The notes beneath the pieces were generated by a model. That model was not told where the DNA came from, ran no database searches, and was given only the letters and a program-made list of their open reading frames with translations. This document shows, one piece after another, positions 41,428 to 53,749 of a stretch of 64,000 nucleotides of DNA (position 1 is its first letter; each line of letters opens with the position of its first letter). The stretch is taken from assembly GCA_023213395.1 (NCBI GenBank), contig CM041465.1:53141741-53205740 (forward strand), read 5' to 3'. The DNA is from Cycas panzhihuaensis (lineage: Eukaryota; Cycadophyta). Both the position numbers and the translations under genes were made by a program.

Positions 41428-42219
41428 TTCTCTTCGGTTTTGTTTCTGGTTCCTCTCGCGGAACCCGCGTTCCCGTATGCTCTTGGGAACCTTTGTCCTC
41501 CTACTTGGGCATCCTCCAACTAGGACGACGCTAGGGAGTATCGTTACTCCCCCTCCCGTGCTTGTGGCTTCCTTCGCATATTCCGCTATGCTCCCCTGTG
41601 GACGTGCATGTCACCCTATCTTCTAACCCCACGCCTCTCGATCACCTCTGTTTACGGTGGTTGTGTGTGCCCCTGTTAGACATATGGCCATACATGGAAG
41701 GAAACACATGCATATTACAATAAAATATCTACAACGAAAACCTGCATATTTACAAAATCTACATATCCAGCATATCCCGAGACACCTCAACGCTGAGGCC
41801 GACAGCCTCGTCTGCCTCATCCTTGAGCGTCGCCTCCCTCTTCTTGATGATCGCCCCTGAGACTTGCCTGGCCAGCCCGTGCCCAAGTTTCCGGTTGTTG
41901 TCAGTTAGTTGTACCTGCTTTACTTTGCTGGATGCCTCTCACTTCACGTTGCGCTTCGGCAACGGAGGCGTCCCCTTTCACTTGCTTATTCCAGTTGCAG
42001 GTCGATGCCTAGACGACGCGTAGGCAGCCCCTACGTTGTCCTCGTCTCTGTCTCCCTTGTCCACGCGTTCCGCCACGACACTTGCCTACGCCCTTGGATC
42101 ACGTGCTGCTCTTGATTGCTCTTATATATATATATGCATGTGCTACTCATGTTTCTTGATTGTCAGCATTCGCCATCACATTACGCTTCCGAGCAGTGAG
42201 GCTCACGCTAAGCGAGGCG
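41428..42219 (+). other. 3' region of element E with aRNH relic
   Basis: It contains the GGGAGTA-TCGT-TACTCCC hairpin (41534-41551) and an AT-rich stretch. From 41768 to 41860 come the last 30 codons of aRNH in the original frame (HIPRHLNAEADSLVCLILE..) with its TGA. After that it matches the pre-LTR segment of A. The deletion that removed the upstream part joins AT-rich sequence to the aRNH codons near 41765. Confidence 0.75.
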
Positions 42220-44759
42220 TGTTTCCGGCTAGTGGGAATGGACTGGACGCCTCGACAGAGGTTTGTGCAGGTATATGTTCTTACTTTTCTTACTTATGGT
42301 TGCTAAGGGAATTTAGAATAGTTTGATTGACATGTGCCTGCCTACATGCATTTGTTTGACTGTTCATAATGCATGTGCCTAACGGCACCTCTTAGCCTAT
42401 GACGACTCACAGCGGGGGCATCCATAAGCGGATGCGACACCCCGTATGGCGTGCAGCCACTCACGATGTCTCCATGGTCTTTCGGGATGCTTTTGCCAGC
42501 TTGTTTATTCATGTTACCACGTGCCACTTATGTTGCAAACCCTTCCTAAGTTCGATTTAATCCTTAGTTAGGACTCTTTGCATTGTTTTGGGTACTTGCC
42601 CACTGCTTGGGCATTCCCTCAGTTGTTCCCATTCATGATTAGCCTCTATTTTTGCCTCAAAACCTAATTTTGCTGCTTATTTTTCTCTTTTTAAATTCAG
42701 ATCAAGAAGAACTTAGCGGTACCACAAAGTTTGCGGCAGTACCGGTCGTCATGCAGAACTTAGCGATCGCCAAGTTTGCCGCCAGACGATCGCTTAAAAT
42801 TTAAAAGAGGAACCACGTGACGATGGCGCGTTTTTGTGAGCCGGCGTGGCTCCAAGCAGTTGGGCGCCCAAGGCCCCCAACGTTCACTTGCTATGCCCAA
42901 GGCATAAAAGCCTTTTCTTACTCATTTGCTTGATTCTTCACTTCATTTTCAAGTTTTCTAGAGCAACTTCTCCACAAAGAGACAAGGCAAAGAAACAAAG
43001 GAACAAGAGAACTTCTTCTCAAAGAAGTGGGAGAGGTGAAGTGGGCCATTACCACTGGAGTTGCGGGGCCATTCTCACCCCTCACGGAGCTCCATTGCAA
43101 GCACCACTCTCCACAAATACCTAAAGCTTCAAGAGGTTTTCTTCACCAAAAGACCACTTCAAAGACCCATCTTCAAGCTCTCCACTTGCATAAAGCTCTA
43201 CTCTTCTACTCTCTTGCAAAGGACATTCAACACCACCTCTTAGACATTGCTTGGGCTGCTCCTCCAAGTGGCCAAGCACCTACATGCACTTATTCTTCAC
43301 TATTCAAGGTATTTATTGTCTCTTGTTGGTGCTTTTTGCTTGTTTTCTTCATTGTTTTGCTTGCAAATTCTTTCCTCCCTTTTGCATGCACTTCCTTTGA
43401 GTTTCTCTTGGCCGTTTGATGCAAGTAATCTTAGTAGTTGTGGCTTACTAGAGTGCTGCCCTAGGTTAGGCGCATTTTTCTTGTGATTTCCTAAAACTCA
43501 TCCTCTCCCACCGAGTTCCCTCTTTTGCCATTTTCTAAGCTAGCCGGCATAAAGGGTTTTCACGAGGATTTGAGGGAGATAGGCGGGGTTCCGTCCCCCA
43601 TTGCCGTCCTTCTCCCCAAGGGTTCCGTCCCTTATCCTCTCTCCCTTTAGCACCCGCGCCTTCTTAGGAAACGGAGCTAGGGAAGCCTTGGAGAGTTGGG
43701 TTGAGTTTCCCTCTTGGTGTAGGAAATTTGTTACTACATGACTCATCTTGTTGCATGCTAGCACTGTTTTCCCTATACCCTGTGGAGACCTCTCGTGGGT
43801 GAGTTAGCCATCCCGAGGCTACACTCAATCCCATTTGGTGCGTTTTATGGTGTACGACAACCCGCATATTTATCGCGCGGCCTTGTTTCATTTTCGTCAT
43901 ATGTTGGTGCTTAACTACGTCTACCTAGCCTAGTTGATTTCATTTTCAGCATATACATATACATATATCTCGTCGGTTTTGGTAGCCTCTCTCCCGAGAG
44001 GAGGGTGTTCTCTCTGGTTGTGTGCAGGATCACTTGAGAGGGAGGGGTGCGCGAGGTCAACCCGTTGCCGGTCGACTGTCACGAGGTACGCCTTCCCCTT
44101 TTTTTTGTTGTTTTGAGCTTTACTTTCCGTTCTTTCAGTTTGTTAGTTCTTGCATGCTCTCGGGGAGGTAAGTGAACCCCCTTCGACGCCTTTGATCGAC
44201 GTTGCATGCGCGGAAGACGGAGGGAAGGAGCGCGACCGAGGAGGGAAACCCGTATTTCTGCTCGAACTCCGTGTCCAGGTATTTCCCACGTGTCTTTCGT
44301 GTTTACTTTGTGTTTTTACGCTTCGTTGCATTTACTTTGATCTCAGAAGGAACATAAGGGAAAGAAAGAAAAAAATAAATCATTTACTTTACATTTGCTT
44401 TCTTGTACTTCTTTATTACATTGCATGACATAGTAGTGTAGGCCCCATTTACCTATACCCCTTAGCCACACTTACCCCTTACTCCGTGACACGTTTGGTT
44501 GATTGCCCCCTCGTCGCCTTCTCATTGCCTTGAGAAGCCGCGACGTGCGAGGTTCTTTTCCCCTTCCCGGCCATCCGAAGGGTAGGAAGGCCTCGTCTTG
44601 CACGGCTACCTGGAAGCAACCAGGCACCTTGCGATCCTGCACTGCCGCTCAAGCGCAGGCGTCTGCGAGGTATGATCCTTGCTAGTTAGCCTGCTTAGCA
44701 TATTGTCTCTATGCCCTTCCCGCTAGGCGTTGGATCATTGCCCCGCAGAGAGCGTTTCA
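42220..44759 (+). repeat. 3' LTR of element E
   Basis: It is 2540 bp, TGTTTCCGGCTAGTGGG to CAGAGAGCGTTTCA, followed by the right GTTTC duplication (44760-44764). Confidence 0.94.
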
Positions 44760-44764
44760 GTTTC

Positions 44765-45954
44765 CTGCAACTCTAAGATAGGATCTGCTTGTAATAACCT
44801 TCTTCAATAGTGGGAAGCTTCTCTCCAGGTGTATCAAGCAAGTTTTTGGTGTTGTTCTTCTCCAAGTCGCCCAACAAGTATCTCCTTCAACTGTCTCTTG
44901 GGATATCTCCTGAAAAACCTTGCAGGGATTATCTTCTCAGCTAGTTGTAGGTGCAGACCTGCCCTATATTAGTCCAACAGGTCCTCCAAACCCTTTTCTC
45001 AAGATTTGTGGTATGTTATCTGCATGTTAGACCCATTTCTTAACTTGTTTGCTTACTTTCTTTAGGTTTGATTGTAGCAAAGCTTATTTTTATTGAGTTT
45101 GACTTATTGCTTTTGAGTTTTTACCTTCCCTCTGGTAGTTTTCCTTAAGGGAGCAGTAGGAGAAGAACCACAAAGGCTGGGTGAAGAGAGCAAGGTGGGG
45201 CAGCCCCCCCACTTAGTCCTACTCTCCAAGGGCAACCCCCTTTCCACCTTCTCTTCTCTTGCTCCATGCTTCTCTTGGGTTAATTAGGAGTGGGTGAGCC
45301 TTAGGCCTGCACTGGATTATCAGTATATGTATCCCCTTACTACGCTGATTCCAGGCTTGCGCGCCTCTTATTTGGACCTCCATAGTGTCCCTGGTCTTGT
45401 TGGGTATCCCTTGAAAACATTGGCAAGGGTTTGTGTACCGGATTACTGTCCATAGCAACTCCACACCTTGACATTCCTCCAATGCTTTATCACTTTTATC
45501 CTTGTATTTCTTGGCTGTCATTAGTTGCCTTTTACCCTCATCTTGTTGTGTTAGAGAGTTGTGTGGAGAACCCAATGGAGGGTTAGCCATCCTGAGGCTT
45601 CCCTTTGCTCCGTCTTGCTTGATGTACATGTTTGCTTGAGAGAGGATTTTGGAGGTTCTTATAGTAGTTATTTTCCTAACATTTTAACATATACATTACA
45701 CATATACTTGCATATATATAACTTTTCTTTTGCATCCCCTTTTTGGAAGGGATAAGCCCTTGTATGTGCAAGTTGGTGTGGTGCTTTCTCGCAAAGGTAT
45801 AAAGCATCCAGATCTGGGTAAGATCTACTATTTTTTCCCTTTACTTTATTTGTTCCCTTTCATTTCATTTTTTTTTCACAAAAGGGGAAGGTAAGGAAGC
45901 CCCCTATCATTTGTGTCAAACTTGGTTATACATCCACTGATTGGCATAAGGACG
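44765..45954 (+). repeat. Element D 5' LTR, second segment
   Basis: This continues D's LTR after E: the GTGTGGAGAACCCAATGG-type block near 45560, AT-rich sequence, and the GGGGAAGGTAAGGAAGCCCC donor-like hairpin near 45885. It ends GGACG (45950-45954) at the F insertion. Confidence 0.75.
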
Positions 45955-46817
45955 TGATCCAGGAGGATGTACCATATGTTTACAGGATGTAGAAAAATGA
46001 TAGGCATTGGCATAACTGAAAGAGATATGGCCAAATGGTATCAAAATTATATGAAATTTTGTGTAAAGGAAGAAGACACATCCCATTACATGTGTACAGA
46101 TGGTGGGGTTTAGAAAATATCATTTGATTAGAGTTCAAACCTTGTTTTGCTAAAATTAATCCCATAGCTAGTAGAAAAATAGTAAATACATATTATCATT
46201 AAATGAATAAAAATGTGGTCAAATGACATCCAAATGAGCTAAACTTTTGAGGACTTAGAGGAGACATTGTTCCTATATGCGTACTAAATTTGATCTAAAT
46301 TGGAGTCCGTTAAGGTCAGTTACAAGCCATAAATTTTAAGAATTATATGAAGGCCACTTGGACAATATGCATTCTGGTGGTTAGTAGTTATACTTGCATG
46401 ATTTCCACTTGTTAAACATGCAATTTTGGTTTCTTTATATAAATTGAGCCCTATTATGGGTTAGATAGGTAGTTCTTGGAGGTGAAAGGTACTTGACTTA
46501 GGAAGCATCCTTGGAGAAACATTTTAGAGGGCTGGAGTCCCCCTTATGGTATAATTGTATCATTTATTCCTTGTAATTTAACCATTCTTTTGCTAGTTGA
46601 TTTCTCCACCATTAAATAGATATTTTCATAGTTTAATAAAAGTACTACTCCTTATACTTTTGGAGCAATGTCAAGAATAAATGATTTGGTGTAGAATTTC
46701 CTTTTGTGGGCTCATTTTTATTTTGATGTTATTGGGATTTATACACTAACTCCCAGGATCTCAAGGAGAAAAGGTTGATAATTAACTTCTTCACTAATTA
46801 GCTCTATTTTGGGATCA
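45955..46817 (+). repeat. 5' LTR of element F
   Basis: TGATCCAGGAGGATGTACC to TTTTGGGATCA. The inner part carries CTTTATATAAATTGAGCCC near 46431, a TATA-box candidate. Confidence 0.93.
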
Positions 46818-46823
46818 TATTTT

Positions 46824-46838
46824 TGGTATCAAAGCATG
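46824..46838 (+). other. Primer-binding site of element F (initiator Met tRNA type)
   Basis: TGGTATCAAAGCATG, six bases after the LTR, resembles the TGGTATCAGAGC site complementary to plant initiator tRNA-Met that chromoviruses use. Confidence 0.8.
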
Positions 46839-46861
46839 TGATCTTTGTTGTAGGGACTTGA

Positions 46862-47940
46862 ATGGTACAAACAAGGAAAGGATATAAAGAGAAATGTGAA
46901 GCTGTTCTTGTATTGCAATCACCAAGAAGACAAAGAAAGAATCTAAGCACCATGGCTGAAAAAGAATATGGAGAAATTAGATTTGAAAAGTTTGAGAAGA
47001 ACGTAGAAGTCTGATGCAAATGATGACCTAACTTCTACCTCTAGTGAAGGGAAAAGGCATAGAGAAGCAAGTTGAAGGAGGGTCCACATATGACCACAAC
47101 CATGAAGAGGAAGAGGAGGAGACCTTAAAGCACTCATTTGAAGAAAGCAAGGGTACTTCATCTCATCAACCCTTCAAGGTAGAGGCAAAGTTGGATATTC
47201 TAACTTATGATGGAGAGGTAAATGCTAAAAAGTTGGACCATTGGTTGGATCAACTTGAAACCTACTTCATAATTTATGCTTATAGTAATGCTCAAAAGCT
47301 TTCATTTGCTAGGCTCAAGTTGTGTAAACATGCATTGACATGGTGGAATGCATATTTGAAGACTCATGATGTATCTTCTTTTTCATGGATGGATTTTAAG
47401 AAAATAATAAAGAAGCAATACTACCCCATAGGTCATGAGGAAGACCAATGGGTCACTTGGCAATATTTACGCCAAGGGAGAGGTGTATGTGTCCAAGACT
47501 ATACTTCTTTATTTTTTAAGCATGGCATGCTACTTGGTATTAATATGGATGAACATATCACTCTTATGAAATTCATTGGAGGATTACATGAATACATAAG
47601 GAAGGAACTAAGGCTTTTTAAGGTTCAATCCATTGGAGAAGTAAGTAGAATGGTTATGGCAATAGAAAGTAAAAGCAAGAAATCTACATTCATGTCTAAA
47701 GATTCTAATTTTACTTCTAATAAGTATGAAAAGAATCCTAAATTGCACTCATCTAAAAGGCAAGAAGGAAAAAAGAAAAGAACTAATTTTGTTAAAAGTT
47801 CTAACAATTGTGAGCATTATGATATTAGTGGTCATATTGCAATAAAGTGTTGGAAGTTGCATCAAGAGCTAAAGCCAGAGCATATCAAGGATACAGAATT
47901 AAGAAAGAAGGAGAAAAGGAAAGCACTACTTTCTGAGGTG
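46862..47940 (+). pseudogene. Element F gag
   Basis: A start codon at 46862 opens a frame that is lost by a stop and frameshift near 47010. From 47044 the frame is open. The capsid domain includes LDHWLDQLETYF, TWWNAYL and FMSKDSN-like stretches between about 47180 and 47700. The zinc knuckle (47810-47851) reads C-x2-Y-x3-GH-x4-C, so its second Cys is lost. The protein would form the virus-like particle. Confidence 0.85.
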
Positions 47941-50900
47941 GAGATTCAAGGTGAAGGAGAAGAAGAGAAGGTTACTCTACTTACAAATTATGGAGATGAT
48001 GCTACAAGGGAGGAACTATTTCATTTAAAGCTTCAAGTAGGAAATGATATTATTGGTGCCATTATAGATCTAGGGAGCCAAAAGAATTTGATCTCTGAAA
48101 GTTTGGCAAAGAGCATTGGGTTGGTAACTACTCCTCACCCTCACCCATATCCTCTTGGTTGGATCCATAAAGATGTGGAAATATAAATATCAAAGCAATG
48201 TACACTTAAATTTTCCATCACTAATGATTTTGTTGATGAAGTAATATGTGATGTGGTGCCAGTAGATGTATGCCATGTTGTGCTTGGGAGTCCCTAGTTG
48301 TAGGATCGAGATGCACTCTTCTATCGAAGGGAGAGAAAGTATTAGTTGATGAAGGATAACAAGGGCTTCATCATAAAGGCCACAAACAAGCACTTAGATA
48401 AGATAGCATTAATTTCATCCACTCAAGTAAAAAGGATGATCAATGCATGTGGTAAATTCATCATCTTAATGGTAAGGAGAAAAGAAGAGCCAGGAGATGA
48501 AGAAGGTCCTTCTACTCACACTCTTCTTATATCACCTAAACAAATGCAATAAATTGAGGAGTTAAACACAAGGTATGATATTCTATTTCAACATGTTGAT
48601 GGGCTACCACCAAAGAGAAAGATAGAGCATGAAATCACTCTTATAGGAGATGCACCATTGCCTAATGTTGCTTTGTATAGGCACTCCATTATAGAGAATA
48701 ATGAGATAAAGAGGCAAGTTGAGGAGTTACTTGATCAAGGGGTCATAAGACCTTCATGTTCACCTTGTGGGTCACCAATTGTCTTGGTGCCTAAGAAGGA
48801 TGGAAGATGGAGAATGTGTATAGACTTTCATGCTTTGAATAAAATTACAATTAAAAATCGCTACCCTTTGCCTCGCATAGATGATTTACTTGATCAAATT
48901 TAGCATGCTTGTTATTTTACTAAGTTGGATTTGAAAAGCGGTTATCACCAAGTTAGGGTCAAGGAGGAGGACACATGGAAGATGGCCTTCAAAACAAAGC
49001 AAGGGCTCTTTGAATGAATGGTTATGCCTTTCGGCTTGTGTAATGCTCCTGCAACATTCATGAGGCTAATGAATGAAATGTTAAGGCTTTACTTATATAA
49101 TTTTGTTGTTGTCTATCTTGATGATATTTTTATTTTCAGCAACACATGGGAGGAACATTTACAGTATATAGAAGAAGTTTTAAAGACTATGGATAAGCAT
49201 CATTTGAAGCTTAGTGTGAAGAAGTATGAATTTGACAAGAAGAACTTGATCTTCTTAGGCTTTATAGTTAGAGGAAGAAAGTTGAGCATCGATCTACTCA
49301 AGACTCAAGCCATCCTCAAATGGCCTAGGCCAATAAACATCACAGAGGTGAGAAGATTTTTAGGAGCTTGTCAATACTTGAGAAAGTTTATTCTTCATTT
49401 CTCATAGGTTGCAGCACCTCTACATGGATTGACAAAATCTAGTAAAAAGTTTACTTGGGGTTCTAAGGAGGAAGAAGCTTTTCTTCTTTTAAAGAAGAAA
49501 ATTTGTGAAGCACCAGTTTTGGCAATGCCAAATTTGCAAAGGCCTTTTGAAATAGAAGCTGATGCAAGTGGAAATGTGATGGGAGCTGTCCTTATTCAAG
49601 ATGGGAAGCCTATTGCTTACCATTCAGAAGTCTTCACCCCTCAAGTGAAAAACTACCCAACATATGATCGATAAATGTTCGCACTTCATCAAGCATGCAA
49701 GCATTGGAGGTTCTACTTACTTGGAAAAGAGATTGTAGTTCATACTGATCATAAGCTTCTTTAATTTTTACAAACCCAAAGTAAATTATAGCAAGCAAGA
49801 CACATGAAGTAGATGAGTTATTTATAACAATTCAATATTATAATTAAGTATAAAAAGGGATCTACTAACAAAATTACTGATATGTTATCTAGACCACCTT
49901 ATTCTACTTCTTCTTCTACTTTGTTTGTAGTTCTCTTATGAGTTTGCAGGTGGAGCCAATGCATCATGAAAACTACAAAGACTTATACCATAAAGATGAA
50001 GCTTTGAAGGAAGAATTAGAGAACCTAGCAAAAGGAAGACCTTCCCAGCTTGCTTGGAAGGATGGTCTACTTTTCAAAGGGGAGCAGCTCTATGTTCCAT
50101 CAAAAGGAGATAAGATCGAGTGGCTTAGAGAAGCCCATACTTCTAAAGTAGCTGGTCACTTTGGTATAGAGAAGACTTTAGCAAACTTGAGAAGATATGT
50201 TGTATGGCTAAAAATGCAAAATGGTATAAAAAAATATGTAAAAGGATGTGTAATGTGTAATGTGTAATACTTCTAAGCCTTCTTTTAGAAAATTAGGATT
50301 GTATACACCACTTCTTATTCCCACTAGACCTTGGGAATGTATCTCCATTGATTTCTTAGGGGGACTTCCCATGACTAGGAAGGGACATGATTATCTCTTT
50401 GTTATTGTAGATAGGTTCAGTAAAATGATATATCTAATACCTTGTAAGAAGACAATCACAGGAACAGGAGCAAATAAGTTATTCTTTGAGCATGTATGGA
50501 AGAATTTTGGCTTGCCTTCTTCCATCATTTCAGATCAGGACACTTGATTCCGTTCATCATTTTGGAAGTCTCTATGGGAGATGATGGATACCAAATTGAA
50601 GAGGAGTACAAGTTTTCATCCTCAAACAGATGGACAAACCAAAGTAGTGAACAGAACTTTGGTACACTTATTAAGGGGATACAATTCCAAGTATCCAAAG
50701 ACTTGGGATGAATCATTGGCTTTTCTACAATTTGCATTTAATAGAGCAATGCATGCATCACACTCCAAATCACATTTTAAAGTTTGTTTGGGATACTTGC
50801 CTCGAAGTCCATTTGACTTAGAGTTTTCCATGCAAGCTAAGGAAGGATCCATCAAAGAGAAGGAGAAGCATGACAAGGCTTTAAGATACTTGGAGAAGAT

Positions 50901-51420
50901 CTAGAGAGTCCACAAAGAAGTACATGATCAACTTCTAAGGACTCAACAAAAGTACAAGGAAAGACATGACAAGCATAGGCAAGAGTGTACTTTTCAAGAA
51001 GGAGATTTAGTATGGTTATACTTGAGCAAGGAGAGGTTAAAAGGAGAAGGCAAGAAACTTAAACCTATAAGGTATGGACCATTTAAGATTTTGAGAAAAG
51101 TAGGTGGAAATGCTTTCCAACTTGATCTTCCACCTTATATACAAATATATTTAGTAGTAAATGTTGAATACTTAAAACTCTTTGAGCCTTCCATGCTAGA
51201 TGAGGAACAGGACCAGTTCACTTTACCTTCAGTTGATGACTTGTATTTGGAAAGTGAGGAGCCTCTTAAGGAAGATTGTATCTTGGAGAGAAAATCTAGC
51301 AAAAGAAGACATAAGACACATGAATCTTTCAGGATTGGAGTAACAAGACAATTGCCTAGTAAGGCCAAGTGGTTTAGTAGGCAACAAGGAGAACAACATT
51401 TCTCCCATCTCCAATTCTAA
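47941..51420 (+). pseudogene. Element F pol: PR-RT-RH-IN with chromodomain-like end
   Basis: Protease IIDLGSQKNLIS near 48063-48100 has Leu in place of the Ser/Thr of D-S/T-G. RT spans about 48660-49400 with [21 protein letters not shown] and YLDD (49113-49124). RNase H starts IEADASGNVMGAVL near 49550. Integrase spans about 49940-50900: an HHCC zinc part, IDFLGG and SDQD for the first two Asp, and then QTDGQTK, where Lys (AAA, 50641-50643) replaces the catalytic Glu. The C terminus (51280-51420) resembles a chromodomain (CILERK.. LPSKAKW). Nearly all domains share one frame; a tandem 7-base duplication near 50252-50268 shifts it. Several stops confirm it is dead. Confidence 0.88.
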
Positions 51421-51441
51421 GCCAAATAGGAGTTGGCTATT

Positions 51442-51460
51442 TTCCAAGGAAGGGGAGCCA
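51442..51460 (+). other. Polypurine tract of element F
   Basis: The purine-rich AAGGAAGGGGAGCCA run directly before the 3' LTR is the expected plus-strand primer. Confidence 0.6.
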
Positions 51461-52325
51461 TGATCCAGGAGCATCTACCATATGTTTATAGGATGTAGAA
51501 AAATGTTAGGCATTGGAATAACTGAAAGAGATATGGCCAAATGGTATCAAAATTATATGAAATTTTCTATAAAGGAAGAAGACACATCCCGCTACATGTG
51601 TGTAAAAGGTGGGGTTTAGAAAATATCATTTGATTAGAGTTCAAGCCTTGTTTTGCATAAAATTAATCCCACAGCTAGCAGAAAAATAGCAAATACATAT
51701 TATCATTAAATAAATAAAAATTCAGACAAATGACATCCAAATGAGTTAAAATTTTGAGGAAGTGGAGGAGACATGCGTTCCTATACGTGTACCAAACATG
51801 AGCCAAATTGGAGTCTATCAAGGTTAGTTATAAGCCGCAACTTTTAAGAATTGCATGAAGGCCACTTGGACAACATGCATTCTGGTGGTTAGTGGTTATA
51901 CTTGCATGATTGCCACTTGTTAAACATGCAATTTTGGTTTCTTTCTATAAATTGAGCCCTATTACGGGTTGGAGAGGTAGTTCTTAGAGGTGAAAGGCAC
52001 TTGACTTGGGAAGCATCCTTAGAGAAACATTTTGGAGGGTTGGAGTCCCCCTTATGGTATAATTGTATCATTTATTCCTTGTAATTTAACCATTCTTTTG
52101 CTAGTTGATTTCTCCACTATTAAATGGAGATTTTTATAGTTTAATAAAAGTACTACTCCTCATACTTTTGGAGCAATGTCAAGAATAAATGATTTGGTCT
52201 AGAATTTCCTTTTGTGGGCTTATTTTTATTTTGATATTATTGGGATTTCTACGCTAACTCCCAGGATCTCAAGGAGAAAAGATTGATAATTAACTTCTTC
52301 ACTAATTAGCTCTATTTTGGGATCA
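51461..52325 (+). repeat. 3' LTR of element F
   Basis: TGATCCAGGAGCATCTACC to TTTTGGGATCA, colinear with the 5' LTR with scattered substitutions. Confidence 0.93.
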
Positions 52326-53066
52326 AGATGTGCGTTGCATGTGGGTGAGCCCTCCTGTCGGCCGCTACACCTCCCGGGTATGCACATCTTTCTTTTAACC
52401 CCCCCCCCCCATTTCCCCTTTTACTTTTGTTTAGAATCTATGCTCTAGCTAAGTAGATCACATGAAAGTAAAAAGGTAAATGGTATTGTCTGTTTGCACT
52501 TGTATGCTTACATGTCATATGCTTAACTTATATAGGCAAAGGACATTATAAGAAACCCCCTCTTCCCCTTCCTTTCCCTATAAAACCTAACATACCTCTT
52601 TTGGTATATTCCATTTCGTATCACTTGTTTGCATGTACAACACTTATCCCCTTTTCCTTTTCCGTTTGCTCCTTAAATCGTTAAAGGAAAGTTTGGCTTA
52701 ATTGTCTCCCTTTCTCTCTCTCTCTCTCTTCCTCTCTTGGTCCTATTTGCTTTGACCAAATAACCAAGAGAGACCCAGTTACATTGTAGGCTCTCGCCTA
52801 TCTTATCTATGTCTGTTTCCCTCCATCATAGGGAAACCTTTGAGGATTCCTCTTCTTTCCTTCTAGCCATCTAAGTATGGGAGGACCTTCCTCTCGAGTC
52901 TATCCAGACTACCCCCTGTATGCACTCTCTTTTCCAGATTGAGGGCTACTTCAAGGTAGTTGGGTATAATTCGCAAGTCCCAAACTCACGCTCCAGTGCA
53001 CGGGGCACTCTGCATTGTAATTTCTTTGCTTGTAGATTTTTGCCCACACATTTGATATCATTATTG
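52326..53066 (+). repeat. Element D 5' LTR, third segment
   Basis: This is the 3' part of D's LTR: TGCGTTGCATGTGGG after the donor block, a run of 12 C (52399-52410), a (TC)n stretch (52713-52729), then the CATCATAGGGAAACC and GGGCACTCTGCATTG blocks. It breaks off within or just before the LTR end, where gag sequence begins. Confidence 0.72.
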
Positions 53067-53749
53067 ACCACTATTACTCCAACTGAGCATAGTGATTATG
53101 TCTGTAGTTTCTCTATGGCATGCATTGATTACTGGGCCTATGATCACATTCTAATGAAATTATTCCTACGATCCCTATAAGGCGATGCCTTTAAATGGTT
53201 TTATCGCCTACCTGCCGATTCCATTTTCTTATTCCAACAACTTGTGGACGAGTTCATCAACTACTTTGATGTGGCTCGTCCATTCAAAAGTGGAATGAAA
53301 TCCCTTCTTTCACTCAAATAAGGTTACGATGAGATGAATCGTGACTTCGTGTGGCGATTTCATGACCTCCTCCATCCACTAAGGCTACTTTGCTTGAGGA
53401 ATTGAAGAGGGATCTCTTCATTAATGCACTTCATCCTGAAGTCCATGTAGAAGTCCTTAAGATGGGGGCGACTACATGCGACTCTGCCATCGCGAAGTGT
53501 TTAGTGCTTGAGGCTATTGAGATCCATGCTAGACTCAAGAAGCCTCTCAAGCCCTCACAATGACGTGAGGCACCATCTCAAACTAAAGAGACCAAACCAC
53601 AACAATCCACTAGGTCCTCTTCTCATCTGACTGAGAAGACCCTAGATCCGCTCACCTCTACTATACGTTCATTTAAACATACGATGAAGGAACTTAAACT
53701 GCAAGCTCCATCATCAGCCACTTCTAGATGCACTTCTATGGGATAATCA
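53067..53749 (+). pseudogene. Element D gag fragment
   Basis: The fragment begins in the middle of gag with the PTEH..VCSFSMACIDYWAYDHILMK stretch. It continues through the capsid domain (FINYFDVARPF, DEMNRDFVWRFHDLL) to about 53725. An in-frame stop follows the LFLRSL stretch, and a small deletion lies near 53380. The N-terminal third of gag and everything after it are absent. Confidence 0.82.

Larger units (their letters stand above)
34913..44759 (+). mobile_element. Element E: complete non-autonomous Tat-type element nested in D
   Basis: E is 9847 bp with the architecture of C: LTRs 34913-37439 and 42220-44759, PBS, gag, protease, Arg/Ser-rich tail, hairpin repeats. It has no RT, RNase H or integrase. 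A perfect GTTTC duplication flanks it (34908-34912 and 44760-44764). The 5' end reads TATTTCCC where the family has TGTTTCC, so the terminal TG has become TA. It keeps a short C-terminal relic of aRNH that C lacks. Confidence 0.95.
45955..52325 (+). mobile_element. Element F: chromovirus-type Ty3/gypsy element nested in D
   Basis: F is 6371 bp with 863- and 865-bp LTRs that start TGATCC and end GGATCA. Its sequence is AT-rich and unrelated to the Tat copies. Gag-PR-RT-RH-IN lie in one long frame ending in a chromodomain-like tail. Flanking 5-mers GGACG and AGATG differ by two transitions and are probably the decayed target duplication. Confidence 0.93.
34113..53749 (+). mobile_element. Element D: rearranged Tat-type copy in M's LTR, host of E and F
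   Basis: D begins TGTTTCCCAGCTACTGGG. Its 5' LTR is spread over 34113-34912, 44765-45954 and 52326 to about 53066 because E and F landed in it. Only a gag fragment (about 53067-53749) remains after the LTR; the LTR end, PBS, gag start, pol and nearly all of the 3' LTR are gone. The right border is uncertain by some bases. Confidence 0.7.

Noticed and set aside
46870-47160. Minus-strand frames over F's leader and gag start
   Set aside because: They oppose a clear gag frame and show no family resemblance.
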